The translations under genes and the position numbers were made by a program. A DNA stretch of 64,000 nt from Cryptomeria japonica (lineage: Eukaryota > Streptophyta > Pinopsida > Cupressales > Cupressaceae), in assembly GCF_030272615.1 (NCBI RefSeq), contig NC_081405.1:572662252-572726251 (forward strand), read 5' to 3'. This document shows positions 25,612 to 37,300 of this stretch, piece after piece (the first letter of the stretch is position 1; every line of letters begins with the position of its first letter). Below the pieces are notes generated by a model. The model was given only the letters and a program-made list of their open reading frames with translations. It was not told where the DNA came from and did not search any database.

Positions 25612-27065
25612 TAATGGTATGATGAAAGAATAAGTATTCAGTAGATTATTGAGAGGGGGGGTGAATCAGTAAATAGAAAAAATGATACAAACTTCCCAAA
25701 CTCAAACTCAAACTCAAACATACAAAGTAAACTTATCAATGAAATACCACTATCAAGATCAACACTCATAAGAATATCGATTGACTGTTACAAAAACTTA
25801 ATAGTAAACAACATTTAACTTGTAAACATCCAAATGTTTTATCATATGCCAATGCTTCATTTGTCAATGCTTCTGGTTATCATGCCTTATCAGAAATAGT
25901 TAAGTAGTTAATCAAATCAACTATAAGATCATAACCACACAAACATTTACCACATGACACAAGTATTTATACATGGAAAACCCAAATAGGTAAAAACCAC
26001 GGTGAGATGGGACTCACAAGATAATATCTGGACTCTTCTGAAGTTTGCCCTGTTAGGAACCAAGCTTGTTAAAGCTTTTACAAAAGTCCTGTTAAGAACT
26101 GATCCTGTTAGGAATCACCCGGTTAAGGGATTGACTACAAATGCCTTGTTAGAAGCAAATACCATGCAAGGAGTAACCTCAGTAGAGGATTTGAAAATCC
26201 AATCTAATGGACCACCCTGGTAGAGGATTTAATAAGGAACCAAGCTTGTTAGAGCTTACCCAGTTAGGGGATTTCAATTCTGCTATAATTGTTAGAAAAT
26301 AATAGGAGTTTCTTGATCTGTCCAAATAGCACTACACTTTCTTGATCAGATCCATTTAAGCTTCTATCTTCCTTTACTCAAACTACAGACTCATTTTCCG
26401 GTTCGGCAACCACACACTCAACTGATTTCTGCCAACTCTTGCCAACACTAAACAAAATAACTTCATCGATCTTAAATACAAATCAATTAGGTCGGTAACA
26501 CAACAAAAATCTAATCCTCTCATCGATATTACAAACAAGTCGGTACAAGCATGACCTTTGGATTTCATAATAATCTCTACACATCAATCAAGAAAACCTC
26601 AACCACTCCTTGATTACTGCTTCATCGAGCTCAATAACTCATCACGCGCTTTGCATTAGATGCAATAAACTTTTCTCAATCCCTAGACAAACAAACAAAC
26701 AAGCACGCCAAAATAATTGACCTTGTCTTCATACAATGACCATACGTGTCACCATCATTACCGCTCAACATCATATCATAAACCAACAGAACCAATTCAA
26801 CAACCTTAATCAGTTAGGGTTTAACAAAAACAACTGGTAGGGTTTACCGGTTACATAACATAGAAAGGGTTTAACCTTTTACTCTGGTTACCGGTTCAAC
26901 TCACAAACTTACATACCAGTTTACAATATCCTTCACAAAGCTCTTCCTACTAGTTACAAGACAATATCAACAATAACAACAATATCATCAATATCATTGC
27001 TAGTTCAATTGACATCAATGACAACATAACATATCATTAATGCAATCTTCATGCAAATACCAACA
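25612..27065 (-). repeat. 3' LTR of the copia element
   Basis: 1454 bp. In element orientation it begins TGTTGGTATTTGC and ends ACCATTA; the partner LTR ends ACCATCA, so one base of the terminal CA has changed. It lies next to the AGATC target duplication on the left. Confidence 0.9.
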
Positions 27066-27079
27066 ATCTCCCCCTTTGG
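27066..27079 (-). other. Polypurine tract of the copia element
   Basis: Minus strand CCAAAGGGGGAGAT, directly before the LTR start TGTTGG. Confidence 0.85.
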
Positions 27080-27427
27080 CATTGATTGCAATACAAATAT
27101 CAACACCATTGCTTTGCTGCTGTGATTGTGAATAGGAATCCTGGTTTACATTACTCAGTATTCACATGCTCTCTCTATCTTGAGTATGTCACTAGTTTTC
27201 CTTCCCATAATCACATAATTCTTCTCCCTCTTTGACAACAATGCCAAATTGAAAGTAAAACATGTAATGTTAAATTTTCACTGTGCATCAACAACATACT
27301 GCAACTTGATGCTCCCCCTGTGGAATACATCCACTTCTACACCAACCCTTGTAAAATTATGCAAGTGATTCAGGAACTAATGTAGTCAACATCATTTTCA
27401 ACTAACTTCATGAAGAGGGACAACCCC

Positions 27428-29664
27428 TAACTAGCTTCTAAGATACTCAAAAGTAGTCTTAGGTAGAGGTTTGGTAAAAATATCTGCAAGCTGCTCCTTG
27501 GTAGAAACATGCTCTAAGTTAACATATTTGCTCTGAACTTTTTCCCTCAAGAAATTATACTTCAATTCAATGTGCTTGGTTCGTGTGTGCAAAACAAGAT
27601 TCTTGGAAATATTTATGGCACTTGTGTTATCACATAAAATATTTATAGGTTCTGAAATATTTATCTTAAAACCTTCCAAAATGTGCCTCATCCAAATAGC
27701 TTGTGTGCAATTCATATAAGCTGCAACATACTCAGCTTCAACAGTAGATTGTGAAGTACAACTTTGCTTTTTACTACTCCATGAAACAAGCCTTTCTCCA
27801 AGAAAAAATGCTCCACCGGTTGTGCTTTTTCGGTCATCAACATTTCCTGCCCAATCAACATCTGTGTATGCCTTCAAATCAAAGTTTCCTCCATATGGAT
27901 ACAATAATCCATAGTCAACAATACCTTTTAGGTATCTAAATATCCCGTTTGTTGCTATCAGGTGTGTCTCCTTAGGATTCTTCTGAAATCTAGCAACTAT
28001 GCCAACCGCATGGGCTATGTTTGGTCTGTTGTGAACAACATAGTGCAATTTGCCAATCATTGACCTGTATTCCTTCTCATCAATAGACTTAGATTCATCT
28101 TCCTTGGACAACTTACAACTTGAAACCATTGGTGTCCCAACTGGTTTATAGTCACTCATTCCAAATGTCTTCAAAACCTCTTTCACATACTTAGACTGTG
28201 TAATGAAAATACCATTCTTCATTTGCTGTATCTGCAAGCCTATGATTTTTTTTATTTCCCCTACTAAAGACATTTCATACTCATTTTTCATTTCCTTTGC
28301 AAAATTGTTACTCATGAAATCATTACCTCCAAATATAATATCATCAACAAATACTTCACTGACCAGTATTTCATCTCCTTCAGACTTGAGATAAATGTTA
28401 CTATCATCACTGGTTCTCAGAAAGCCTATCTTCATTAGATGTGTATGAAGCCTTTCATACCATGCTTTGGGTGCTTGCTTTAATACATACAAAGCCTTAT
28501 GCAATTTGCATACCATGTCTTTCTCATTAGTCAAAGCATAACCATCTGGTTGCTCTAAATATACCTCTTCTTCCAATATCCCATTAAAAAATGCAGACTT
28601 AACATACATCTAATATACCTTGAACTTTTTATAGGCTGAAAGTGCAAGTAAAGTTTTGACATCTTCTAGTCTTACTACTGGTGCAAAATTTTTGCCATAA
28701 TCTTCTCCTTCTTCTTGCGCATAACCCTTGTAGAGTAATCTTGCCTTGTTGGGAACTACAACACCATCTTCATTCAACTTGTTCCTATATACCATTTTAG
28801 TACCTATAACATTCTTATTTACCGATCAAGGTACTAGGGTCCAAGTGTTGTTTTTCTCAATTTGATCCAATTCCTCCTCCATAGCTTTAACCCAATGATC
28901 ATCACCAAATGCCTCCTTAGCAGTTTTTGGTTCAATGGTGGAGATCATGCAAGAATTCTCTTTGATTCTTCTTCTAGTTAGCACCCCAGCATCCTTATCT
29001 CCAATAATCTACCCAGGATTGTGATTCAGTCTCACATATCTAGGAATAACATGATCATTATCTTCAGATTCAGCTTCTTCATTGTCATCATCTTCTTCTG
29101 AATTTATCTGTTCTGGTTGGGCTGGTGCATTAGAATTTGCTTTGCCAGTTTCAGATTTCACAGTTTCTGGTTCCAAAAACAAAATGCAAGGATCTTCATC
29201 CTTTTTCTCTGAACTGGTTCCTTCTGAGACTTCAGTAAATTCATCCACTCGAACATAAACACTCTCAACAATTCTCTATGTCTGGTTGTTAAAACATTTG
29301 TAGGCTTACTCTTGGCAGAATAGCCAAGAAATATGCCTTCATCACTCTTAGCCTCAAATTTGCTAATGTAATCACCTCTCTTAATAAAACACTTGCTTCC
29401 AAATATCTTAAAATGGATAACATCCGATGATCTTCCATACCAATATTCATAAGGAGTCTTTTCCTTACCTCTCTTTACCAAAACTTGGTTCATTGTGTAG
29501 ACAGCTGTGCTGAAAACTTCTCTCCAAAAGGTTTCCGCTACACCTCCTTGTATCAAAATTGTCCTAGCAACTTCAACAATTGACCGATTGTTTCTTTCTG
29601 CAATACCATTTTGCTATGGTGTCCTCAGTGCAGAAAGTTGTCGTTTGATACCATTCTTTTCATA
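27428..29664 (-). pseudogene. Copia pol: integrase end, RT and RNase H
   Basis: From right to left: the integrase segment with the catalytic Glu (NGIAERNNRS), the TPYEYWYGRS and FGSKCFIKR blocks and a Glu/Asp-rich linker (about 29010-29250), then RT (KARLLYKGYAQEEGEDY, motif with FVDD near 28348) and RNase H (AYTDVDWAG, CDNTSAI, HTRTKHIELKY, EQLADIFTKPLP). A long open stretch of 392 codons covers most of RT and RNase H. Inactivating changes: a TAG just before RT motif A, and within motif A the catalytic Asp of the usual MDVKSAF is Tyr (MYVKSAF). Another TAG precedes NGIAERNN. The right end at 29664 is the insertion point of element B. Confidence 0.9.
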
Positions 29665-29669
29665 GTACC

Positions 29670-31179
29670 TGTATGTGGGAAAAATGGATTAATAAAACTA
29701 AATATGTGAAAAATTACGATAAATATCAATCCACACACACACACAGGACTTCTTGATGCAAGCTATGGAATAACGTGATGTTACTCAGCTTCCCAAGGAG
29801 GGTCCCATGGTTCTCTATCTCACAATGTCCCTCAAACCAATGTTTTGCTCTCAGATTACTGAGCAAAATGGTTTAGGGATGGCAAATATGAGAACGAGAG
29901 AGATTTTAACTGTTTTTAATATGAGATGTGTTATAAGCTAGATGAGATGTTAGAAATGCAACAAACTAAATGATAAGATGACAAGGTTAGTATGAATACT
30001 ATCCTAACATACTATATTTAATCTATGATTGAACTAAAATGATAAATAAACTACTTTAGCATGCATGTTCATGATTAATTCTGATCTAAATGGTAAATAA
30101 AGTAATCTAAGCATGCATATTAGTCTAATTTATGATCTAAAAGAGGCTAAATGAGGAGCATATATAAAATGAGAAAGCTTGAAAGAATTTGAGCATAAGT
30201 GTGATGCTTCAAATTTGAAAGATGATTGTTAAGAATGGAGGAATGAGAGTTCTATTTATAGCACAAACAGGGCAATGGATGGTCAGGATTGAAAGGTTTA
30301 ATCAAGGGCCAGGTTTGAAAGTTGGGGATCCATGTGCACAATTGGCACCAATGAAATGGTGACAAATGTCCACACCAGATTGGGTTGAAAGAAGAGGTTG
30401 GAGGCATTAAAGGCCTGAGGAGACCTCATGGTTATCTAAAGGCTAAGGGTCAAGTCTAAGTTAGGTTTACCCACTGAATTAGGATCTAATCCAAGGATAA
30501 ACCTTTGTGCAAATGATTAAGAGATAATCATGGTCAAAGCATTAATAACCTGATGAGACCCTTGGGTTGGATAGAGGTTGAGTCAAAACAAATGTTTTAA
30601 CCATGTGGGAGGGTTTGAAATAACCATTAATGGTTATTGGAGACTTTGTGGATTAAGTGGTTGAAGGTTGGAAGCCTTCAATGGTTTTCAAAGACTTTGG
30701 GGTTTTTGGTGGTTGAAGGTTGAAAACCTTCAATGGTTATCCAAGACTTTGGGTCATTTGAGAAGTGACCTCCCTTTGCTTTAGGGATGTGACAAAGTTT
30801 AGAGGGGGTTTAGGTTAATTAGAATTGGTTAGAAGATTCTAGAAGGAGTTAGGAAGGGGTTTGGGTTTTTGCAAGTGGATGGGGAATTATAGGATTAAAT
30901 TGAATTATTTGATTTTCATTCAATTTGGTTGCAATTAAATAAATTTGATTTATTCAATTTAGGATAACTATTTAATTAAATTTGAATTTAATTAAAAGTG
31001 GCTAGGGGGATTTAATTGAATAAAATGATTTATTCATTAAATGGTATAGTGAATTTAATCAAGTGATTTACTTAATTAAATAGAAGAATGTGGATAATTT
31101 AATTAAACTGGATTTAATTAAATAGGAAAATGAACATAAAATATTCATTTAGGAATATGGTCATTTTTATATGTCTACA
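29670..31179 (-). repeat. 3' LTR of element B
   Basis: In element orientation it starts TGTAGACATATAAAAATG and ends CCCACATACA. A minus-strand TATA box, CTATAAATAG, lies at 30252-30261. It is 1510 bp long, like its partner. Confidence 0.95.
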
Positions 31180-31193
31180 TTTTGCCCCTCTTT
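31180..31193 (-). other. Polypurine tract of element B
   Basis: Minus strand AAAGAGGGGCAAAA, touching the LTR start TGTAGACA. Confidence 0.85.
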
Positions 31194-31327
31194 GAAGTGA
31201 CGTGTGTGCACATGTTATTTCAAAGAAAATGATGTCCTATCATGATTTATGATTAAATGCAATTTTTGTGTCGCTCTTTTGATTTGCCAGTCGTGCCCCA
31301 GATTCGATGTTCGATGTGATGCCCCCT

Positions 31328-31446
31328 CGGGAGATGAATCAATTTTTATTTTTTTTTTGAAATTTTTTTTGAGTTAAATTGATGAAGTTCGTATGATGTG
31401 TAGGATTTCGTGCGTGTAGAAAGTGCGTAAATTGATTCATCTCCCG
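31328..31446. repeat. 18-bp perfect inverted repeat next to a second purine-rich tract
   Basis: Arms CGGGAGATGAATCAATTT (31328-31345) and its exact reverse complement (31429-31446) enclose an 83-bp loop. The left arm follows GCCCCCT, which on the minus strand is a polypurine-like AGGGGGC. A related hairpin with the same CCCCCTCGGGAGAT start occurs at 32858-32904, and weaker forms in element A (about 2178-2265) and element C (63329-63375). Confidence 0.75.
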
Positions 31447-31527
31447 ATAAATTACAAATGTTTTGGTATAGGGGAGACCACGACCATATTACAGGCCCAG
31501 TTAGGTAACCCTAATTTCATTTTTCTC

Positions 31528-31537
31528 CTATAAAAGG
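31528..31537 (+). promoter_or_regulatory. Antisense TATA box in element B
   Basis: CTATAAAAGG on the plus strand, 349 bp inside the 3' LTR and 82 bp before ATG 31610. The same arrangement occurs in A (2364) and C (63468). It points away from the LTR and toward the 3' end of pol. Confidence 0.5.
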
Positions 31538-31609
31538 GGAAAAGGGCTTGATTTGAATTCATTTGTGCTTGTTGACTTTGAAGAAAAGAGAATTTGCTCT
31601 GGAGAGAAA

Positions 31610-31684
31610 ATGCCTATTCCTTACCACAGACACCGTTTCGAGCGCGTTCGGAGATATCGGAGACCTGCAGCGCGTGGACCACCA
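31610..31684 (+). CDS. Putative antisense first exon of element B (25 codons)
   Basis: ATG 31610 opens a frame with HRHRFERVRRYRRPAARG and is stopped by a clean GTAAGT splice donor at 31685. The core HRF-x-RVRRY-x-RP recurs in element C (63567-63632) and, decayed, in element A (2469-2538), each time after a TATA box and before a GT donor. The peptide is strongly basic. Unlike A and C, the B copy has no stop. No downstream exon was identified in B: where A has the plant mobile domain relic, B has tandem arrays. Conservation in three divergent elements is observed; expression is inferred. Confidence 0.45.
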
Positions 31685-31772
31685 GTAAGTCAACCCTTTT
31701 GACCCTTTTTTGATTTTTGATTTTGTCGATTTTAGGTGTTTTTTGAATTTTTAAGTTCGGGCTTTTCGGTTC

Positions 31773-32345
31773 AGCGCGTCTAAGGTAAACAGTAGCGCAT
31801 ACGCAATGCGAAATAGCGCATCAGGGTCAAATTTAGGGGTCGCGTCCGAAAATATTTGGTAGCGCATAGGAGTTTTAGGTTAGCGCGTAGACGGAAAACA
31901 GCGCAGGTAACGTGGTTAGTAGCGCGTTGGAAGAACAGGGTAGCGCGTCGGTATAACCTAGCGCATAGGAAGCAAAGAAGTTCGCATAAAGCCGGAGGTT
32001 TAGCGTGTAATCATAACATAGCGCATAGGGCTTAACAGGTAGCGCTTAGGGAGATCAGATTAGCGCGTAGGTTGTTTCTAGCGCATAGGATGAAAAGGGG
32101 AGCGCGTAGGGAGGATAGATTAGCACGTAGACAGAGTCTAGCGCATAGGGTAGATTGGGTAGCGCAATGGAGGAAAAGAATAGCGCATAGACATAGTCTA
32201 GCGCATAGGGCAAATAGATTCGCGCTTAGGAAAAGCAGCGTAGCGCATGGATGGAATCTAGCGCATAAGGCAAATAGGTTAGCGCGTAGGACAAGCAGCC
32301 TAGCGCGTGGGTCTTTTTTAGCGCATTTCATGTCTGTTTTAGCGC
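31773..32345 (+). repeat. Tandem array of a 60-bp unit carrying three TAGCGC[A/G]T motifs
   Basis: From 31861 to 32341 the motif core AGCGC (a few copies with one change) starts at intervals of 21, 21 and 18 bp, repeating every 60 bp for eight units: for example 32041, 32062, 32080, 32101, 32122, 32140, 32161. Looser copies begin at 31773, 31794 and 31815. Between motifs the units are only moderately similar. All intervals are multiples of three, so long frames stay open on both strands; these need not be coding. The array starts 88 bp after the antisense splice donor. Confidence 0.92.
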
Positions 32346-32560
32346 ATCCAGGAAAAATTTGTGTCGTGGTCGATTTAAAATGTTGTGTTTTTGCGTGTCT
32401 GTCGTGTTTTTGATGCATGTATCCAATATGAGTATTTGTATAACTTGTTTTGATGTGAATGTTTCCAAGTTATGTATAGATATCAAGCTATTTGTGGTGA
32501 TCAGAACATGATTTATGTGTGTTATCTGTTTTAAGTTCAAATGTGTATGAAAGCCTGTGT

Positions 32561-32720
32561 TGTTTTACAAGCCGATATGGGTTGGAAACTTGAGTTATTT
32601 TACAAGTTTTGATATGTGTGAGAAACTTGAGTTGTTTTACAAGTTTGTGATTGTGGTACTTGAGTTGTTTTACAAGTTTTGATATGGTTTTTGAAAACTT
32701 GAGTTGTTTTACAAGTTGAT
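32561..32720. repeat. Tandem repeat, unit 33-39 bp, five copies
   Basis: TG[T/A]TTTTACAAG recurs at 32561, 32596 (TATTTTACAAG), 32633, 32666 and 32705. Most units contain ACTTGAGTTGTTTTACAAGT, whose ends are complementary and can form a small hairpin. Confidence 0.8.
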
Positions 32721-33011
32721 ATGAAATGATAGGTTTTTGAACTTTGATTGTAGATGAGCAAATTTGTTTCATGTTTTTGATGTAAGTTTTATTTTGATAT
32801 CTTTTTGTTGATGTGGAATCTGATATTGGATATGTTTTGAGATTTGATATGATAATGCCCCCTCGGGAGATCGTTCGTGCACACAATGCATGAATGATCT
32901 CTCGAAAGAAGAAGAATGTTGTTTGAAAGATGGAAGAGTAGATAGTGATGGCATGCATGGGTTTGATAAGATTGGTTAGATTGATTGGAATGAGAGCAAG
33001 TCTAGTTTCAG

Positions 33012-33134
33012 GTATGACACCTCCTGTATAAGACATGGATGATCGATCATCTGGGTTTAGGAATGATATCGCCTGTATAAGATATGGATGATTGAGTGTC
33101 TGGTTGCAAGAATGATACCGCCTGTATAAGACAT
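33012..33134. repeat. Tandem repeat, unit about 48 bp, 2.6 copies
   Basis: CCTGTATAAGA[C/T]ATG-containing units begin near 33012, 33060 and 33109. Confidence 0.75.
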
Positions 33135-33226
33135 GATAGAAGATAGTTTGGAAGAATGATAGAAGATAGGTTGGAAGAATGATAGAAGATAGTTTAGAAG
33201 AATGATAGAAGATATGAAAGTGAAGA
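33135..33226. repeat. Tandem repeat, unit 23 bp, four copies
   Basis: GATAGAAGATA starts at 33135, 33158, 33181 and 33204. Confidence 0.85.
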
Positions 33227-33313
33227 AAGATTCTATGATGATGTGATAGATATGCATGCGAGGGATGCAATGATGAATGATGAATGATATTTTGAAAATG
33301 AGATGTATGATAT

Positions 33314-33390
33314 GATATGCAACTAATTGTAAAATGATATGCAACTAATTGTAAAATGATATGTAGCTAATTGTAAAATGATATACAGCT
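33314..33390. repeat. Tandem repeat, unit 22 bp, 3.5 copies
   Basis: GATATGCAACTAATTGTAAA-type units follow one another directly. Confidence 0.8.
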
Positions 33391-34364
33391 ATGTTTTTGG
33401 AGCATCTCTCGTTCTGTATTTGCCATCCGATAGAACCATTCATTTGCTTTCTTTGTAAATATCATCAGTAAGCATTGATTTTTTTTAGGATATGTTGAAA
33501 ATTTATACAAGCATAATGGTATAATTGAACCATAATGACCTGAGAAAAATTTACATGATTTTTTATTTTGCAAGATAGCACAAGCATCAAGGTATAATTA
33601 AACCAGGACGACCTGAGTGCGTATTGCGTAAACAGACAAGAGTAGATCATTTATATGCGTGAAATGGGATCAAGCCTTTAGTGATATGGATCACATCTCG
33701 AGGCAAATATTCACACAGTACAAGTGATCGCCTCCTAGACAGAAGACTAAGAAAATTTTGGAAGTTCCTCATGATCTCTGGCTTTGAAGCTTTTGATGAG
33801 ATGAGAAGATTCCAATTTATTTAAAAAGTTCAAAATGTAAAATAATCAAGACTTTAATGTGATAATGCAACATTTAGTATTTCAGAAAATCATCCATCCT
33901 TGAGTTTCTTGTGTATTGTTCGTGTTTTGGTTGTTTGTAATGAAGTGCAGTTGTGTTTGTTGGATGTCCTGTGTCTTGAGATTTTACAATAGTTGGAATG
34001 TCTTTGAATGTTTGCAAGTTTGTGAATAGTTTAATGCCCCTAGATGAGTGTTTGTCTGGATATGGTTAGGTACAGTGATTTCCAAGCCATGGTGTGGTAT
34101 GATAAGAGAATAGATACAGATAGATAACTCAGGATAGTGACTATGCTAAGTATATCCTGGATGGATAGAGGCTGTGTCAGGCGATGGCCGATAGCGTGTT
34201 GATGGATAAAATGTCATGGATATAGAGAAAGGAGCCGGCCTTTCACAAAGGCGCCTGTTTACCAGGTTTTCACCATTTGTTTTTATTGTACTTTGTATTT
34301 TGACTTTTTCTGGAGTTTTGTATTTTTTTGTTTGTTTTTGGCGTTTTCCGTGCACTAGGCTACC
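33391..34364. other. 3' non-coding region of element B next to pol
   Basis: I see no domain, RNA gene or strong repeat. It lies between the pol stop at 34365 and the tandem repeat patchwork. Confidence 0.5.
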
Positions 34365-37300
34365 TTAAGTATAGTACTTCTTTAGATGAATGCTATTAGT
34401 TGGATCATCAAGCACATCTCCTTCAGAATTTGTTAGCTGATAAGTACCTGATCCATAGACTGAAATGATGACATAGGGACCCAACCAGTTAGGTTCAAAT
34501 TTCCCTTTCTTTTCTCTATCTTGCTGGTTTCTGGGATTTTCTTTTAGGACTAGATCACCAACTTTGAAGTTACGAGGAATGACCTTATGATTGTAGCTCC
34601 TGCACATGCGTTGCTGATATGCTTTGAGATGAGTATAAGCATGTTGGCATCTTTCATCTAATAGTTCCAATTCTTGCAGTCGGTTTACTCGATACTCTTC
34701 ATCTGGAATCAAACCTTTCAAAGAGACTCTAAGAGATGGAATTTCTACCTCCAAGGGTAAAATAGCCTCTGATCCATATACCAAGGAATATGGTGTTGCC
34801 CCTGTAGGTGTGCGGATGCTAGTCCTGTAGGCCCAAAGAGCTGGATTGAGTTGTACATGCCAATCTTTGCCTGCATCATTTACTGTTTTCTTGAGGATTT
34901 TTAGGATCGTTTTGTTAGATGCTTCTGCCTGACCATTTCCTTGTGGATAGTATGGTGTAGAAAATCGATGCTAAATTTTGAATTTTTCACATAGTTCCTG
35001 CACATCTTGGTTTTTGAAAGGTCGTCCATTATTTGTGACAATTGAATTTGGAATACCATATCTGCAGATCAGATAATTTAGGATAAAAGAGGCAATTTGT
35101 TTCCCAGTCACTGTGGTCATGGGAACTGCTTCGATCCATTTGGTAAAGTATTATGTGGCAGTTATAATGAACTTGTGTCCATTTGAAGATGAAGGATGTA
35201 TTTTGCCTACCAGATCCAATCCCCACTGACAAAAGGGCCAGGATGTGGTAAATGGTTGTAGTTCCTGTGCTGGTGCATGTATCAGATTGCCATGGATTTG
35301 GCATTTAGGACATTTCTTGGCAAAATGATATGAGTCTTTCTCCATTGTAGGCCAGTAGTATCCCATTCGTAGAAGCTTTTTAGCAAGAGTAGTGCCACTC
35401 GAATGTGTGCCACAAATACCTTCGTGAAGTTCGTGTAAAGCTGAATCAGAATCATTATGATCAAGACAACGAAGAAGAGTACCATCTAGACCTCGACGAT
35501 ATAAGGTATCAGCGGTAAGGGTGTAACGGGCAGCTTGTCGGATAAAGTTACGTTTTTGGTTACGAGATTGGTCAATGGGTAATATATTATGCTTGAGGTA
35601 GTCGTATATTGGCCCATATAACGGAGAATCTGAACTGGTTAAGGCATATACAACATGGGATTCAGAATGGTCATAGGCGGGGGAGAACAGTTGCTCTACC
35701 AGGAACTCATAACGACTCTGTTGTTCTGGAATTTGTAGTAATGAAGCGATCGTAGCCATTGCATCGGCTACTTTGTTATTTAACCTTGGTATTTGCTCAA
35801 AAGTGATGTGCACAAAATACTGCTTGAAGTCATCCACCATCCGTTTGTAGGGTAGTAGCTTATCATCCTTTGTCTGATAGTTGTTGTTAATTTGATGGAT
35901 GACCAATTGTGAGTCTCCATAGACTTTTAATTCTGTGATTTTCCATTTTACAGCCATTTTGATGCCGATGACCAATGCTTCATATTCAGCCATATTATTT
36001 GTACATGGAAACATAAGCCTGTATGATCTTGGCATGGTGTGTCCTTCAGGGGCGATGAATAGAATGCCGGCCCCCGAACTATGTTGTGTATAGGATCCAT
36101 CAAAGTATAGGGTCCATTGTTTGGAGGAAAGAGCAAAAACGTCCCTGTCTGGAAATTCAATGTCCATGGTTTGTTTTCCTGGTAGCGGTGCTTCAGCCAA
36201 CTGATCTGCAATCGCTTGTCCTTTGATAGCTCGTCTTTCTGTGTAGTGGATGTCAAACTCACTGAGAATCATAACCCATTTAGCCAATCAGCCTGTGAGA
36301 GCTGCCTTACTGAGTAGATACTTGAGAGGATCAATTTTGGCTACTAGCTTAATAGTGTGTGCTAGCATATAATGTCGGAACTTTTGAGATGCAAAAACAA
36401 CTGTTAGGCAAGCCTTTTCAATGAATGTATAATTGAGCTCATATCCATTCAATGTTCTACTGATGTAATATATGGCGCGTTCTTTTCCTTGTTGATCTTC
36501 TTGTGCCAATAATGCCCCCAGTGAAACATCTGTCGTTGATATATACAATATAAGAGGCTTTCCTGCAATTGGTGGTACTAGAACTGGTGGATTCATCAGG
36601 TACTGTTTAATTTGGTAAAAGGATTCTGCACATTTAGTCTCCCATTTGAATGGCACATTTTTGTGTAACAAGTGGTTAAATGGCAGACTTTTATCTGCTA
36701 GTTGAGCGATGAATCGCCTGATTGATTGAAGTCGCCCTTGGAGAGATCGAAGTTGACTGATATTCTTTGGTGTTGGCATATCCATAATGGCTTGTACCTT
36801 TGCTGGATCCACTTCAATACCTTTAGCTGAGACGATGTAACCTAGTAACTTGCCTGATGTAACCCCGAAGACACACTTCTTAGGGTTGAGTCAGACTTTG
36901 AATTTCTGCAATCGAGCAAAGATCTTTGTTAGGATGCCAAGATGTTCAGCTCTGGTGAAAGATTTTGCTAGTAAATCATCCACATAGTCTTCCATAAATG
37001 TGTGCATCATATCATGGAATATGGTTGTCATTGCTCGTTGATAAGTGGCTCCGACATTCTTTAAGCCAAAAGGCATAACATTCCAACAGTAGGTTCCCCA
37101 AGAACAGGTGAATGCTGTTTTGTCTTGATCTTCAGGAGCTATTTTGATTTGATTATAGCCTGAGAAACCGTCCATTAATGAGAGCATTGCATGGCCTGCT
37201 GTGAGATCTACAATTATATCAATACTTGGTAGAGGAAAGTCATCCTTTGGGCAAGCTTTATTGACATCTCTGAAGTCGGTGCATATTCTAATACTACCAT

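Noticed and set aside
32032-32418. 128-codon minus-strand frame rich in Cys, Ala and Leu
   Set aside because: It is explained by the 60-bp repeat with spacings divisible by three; I treat it as a repeat, not a gene.
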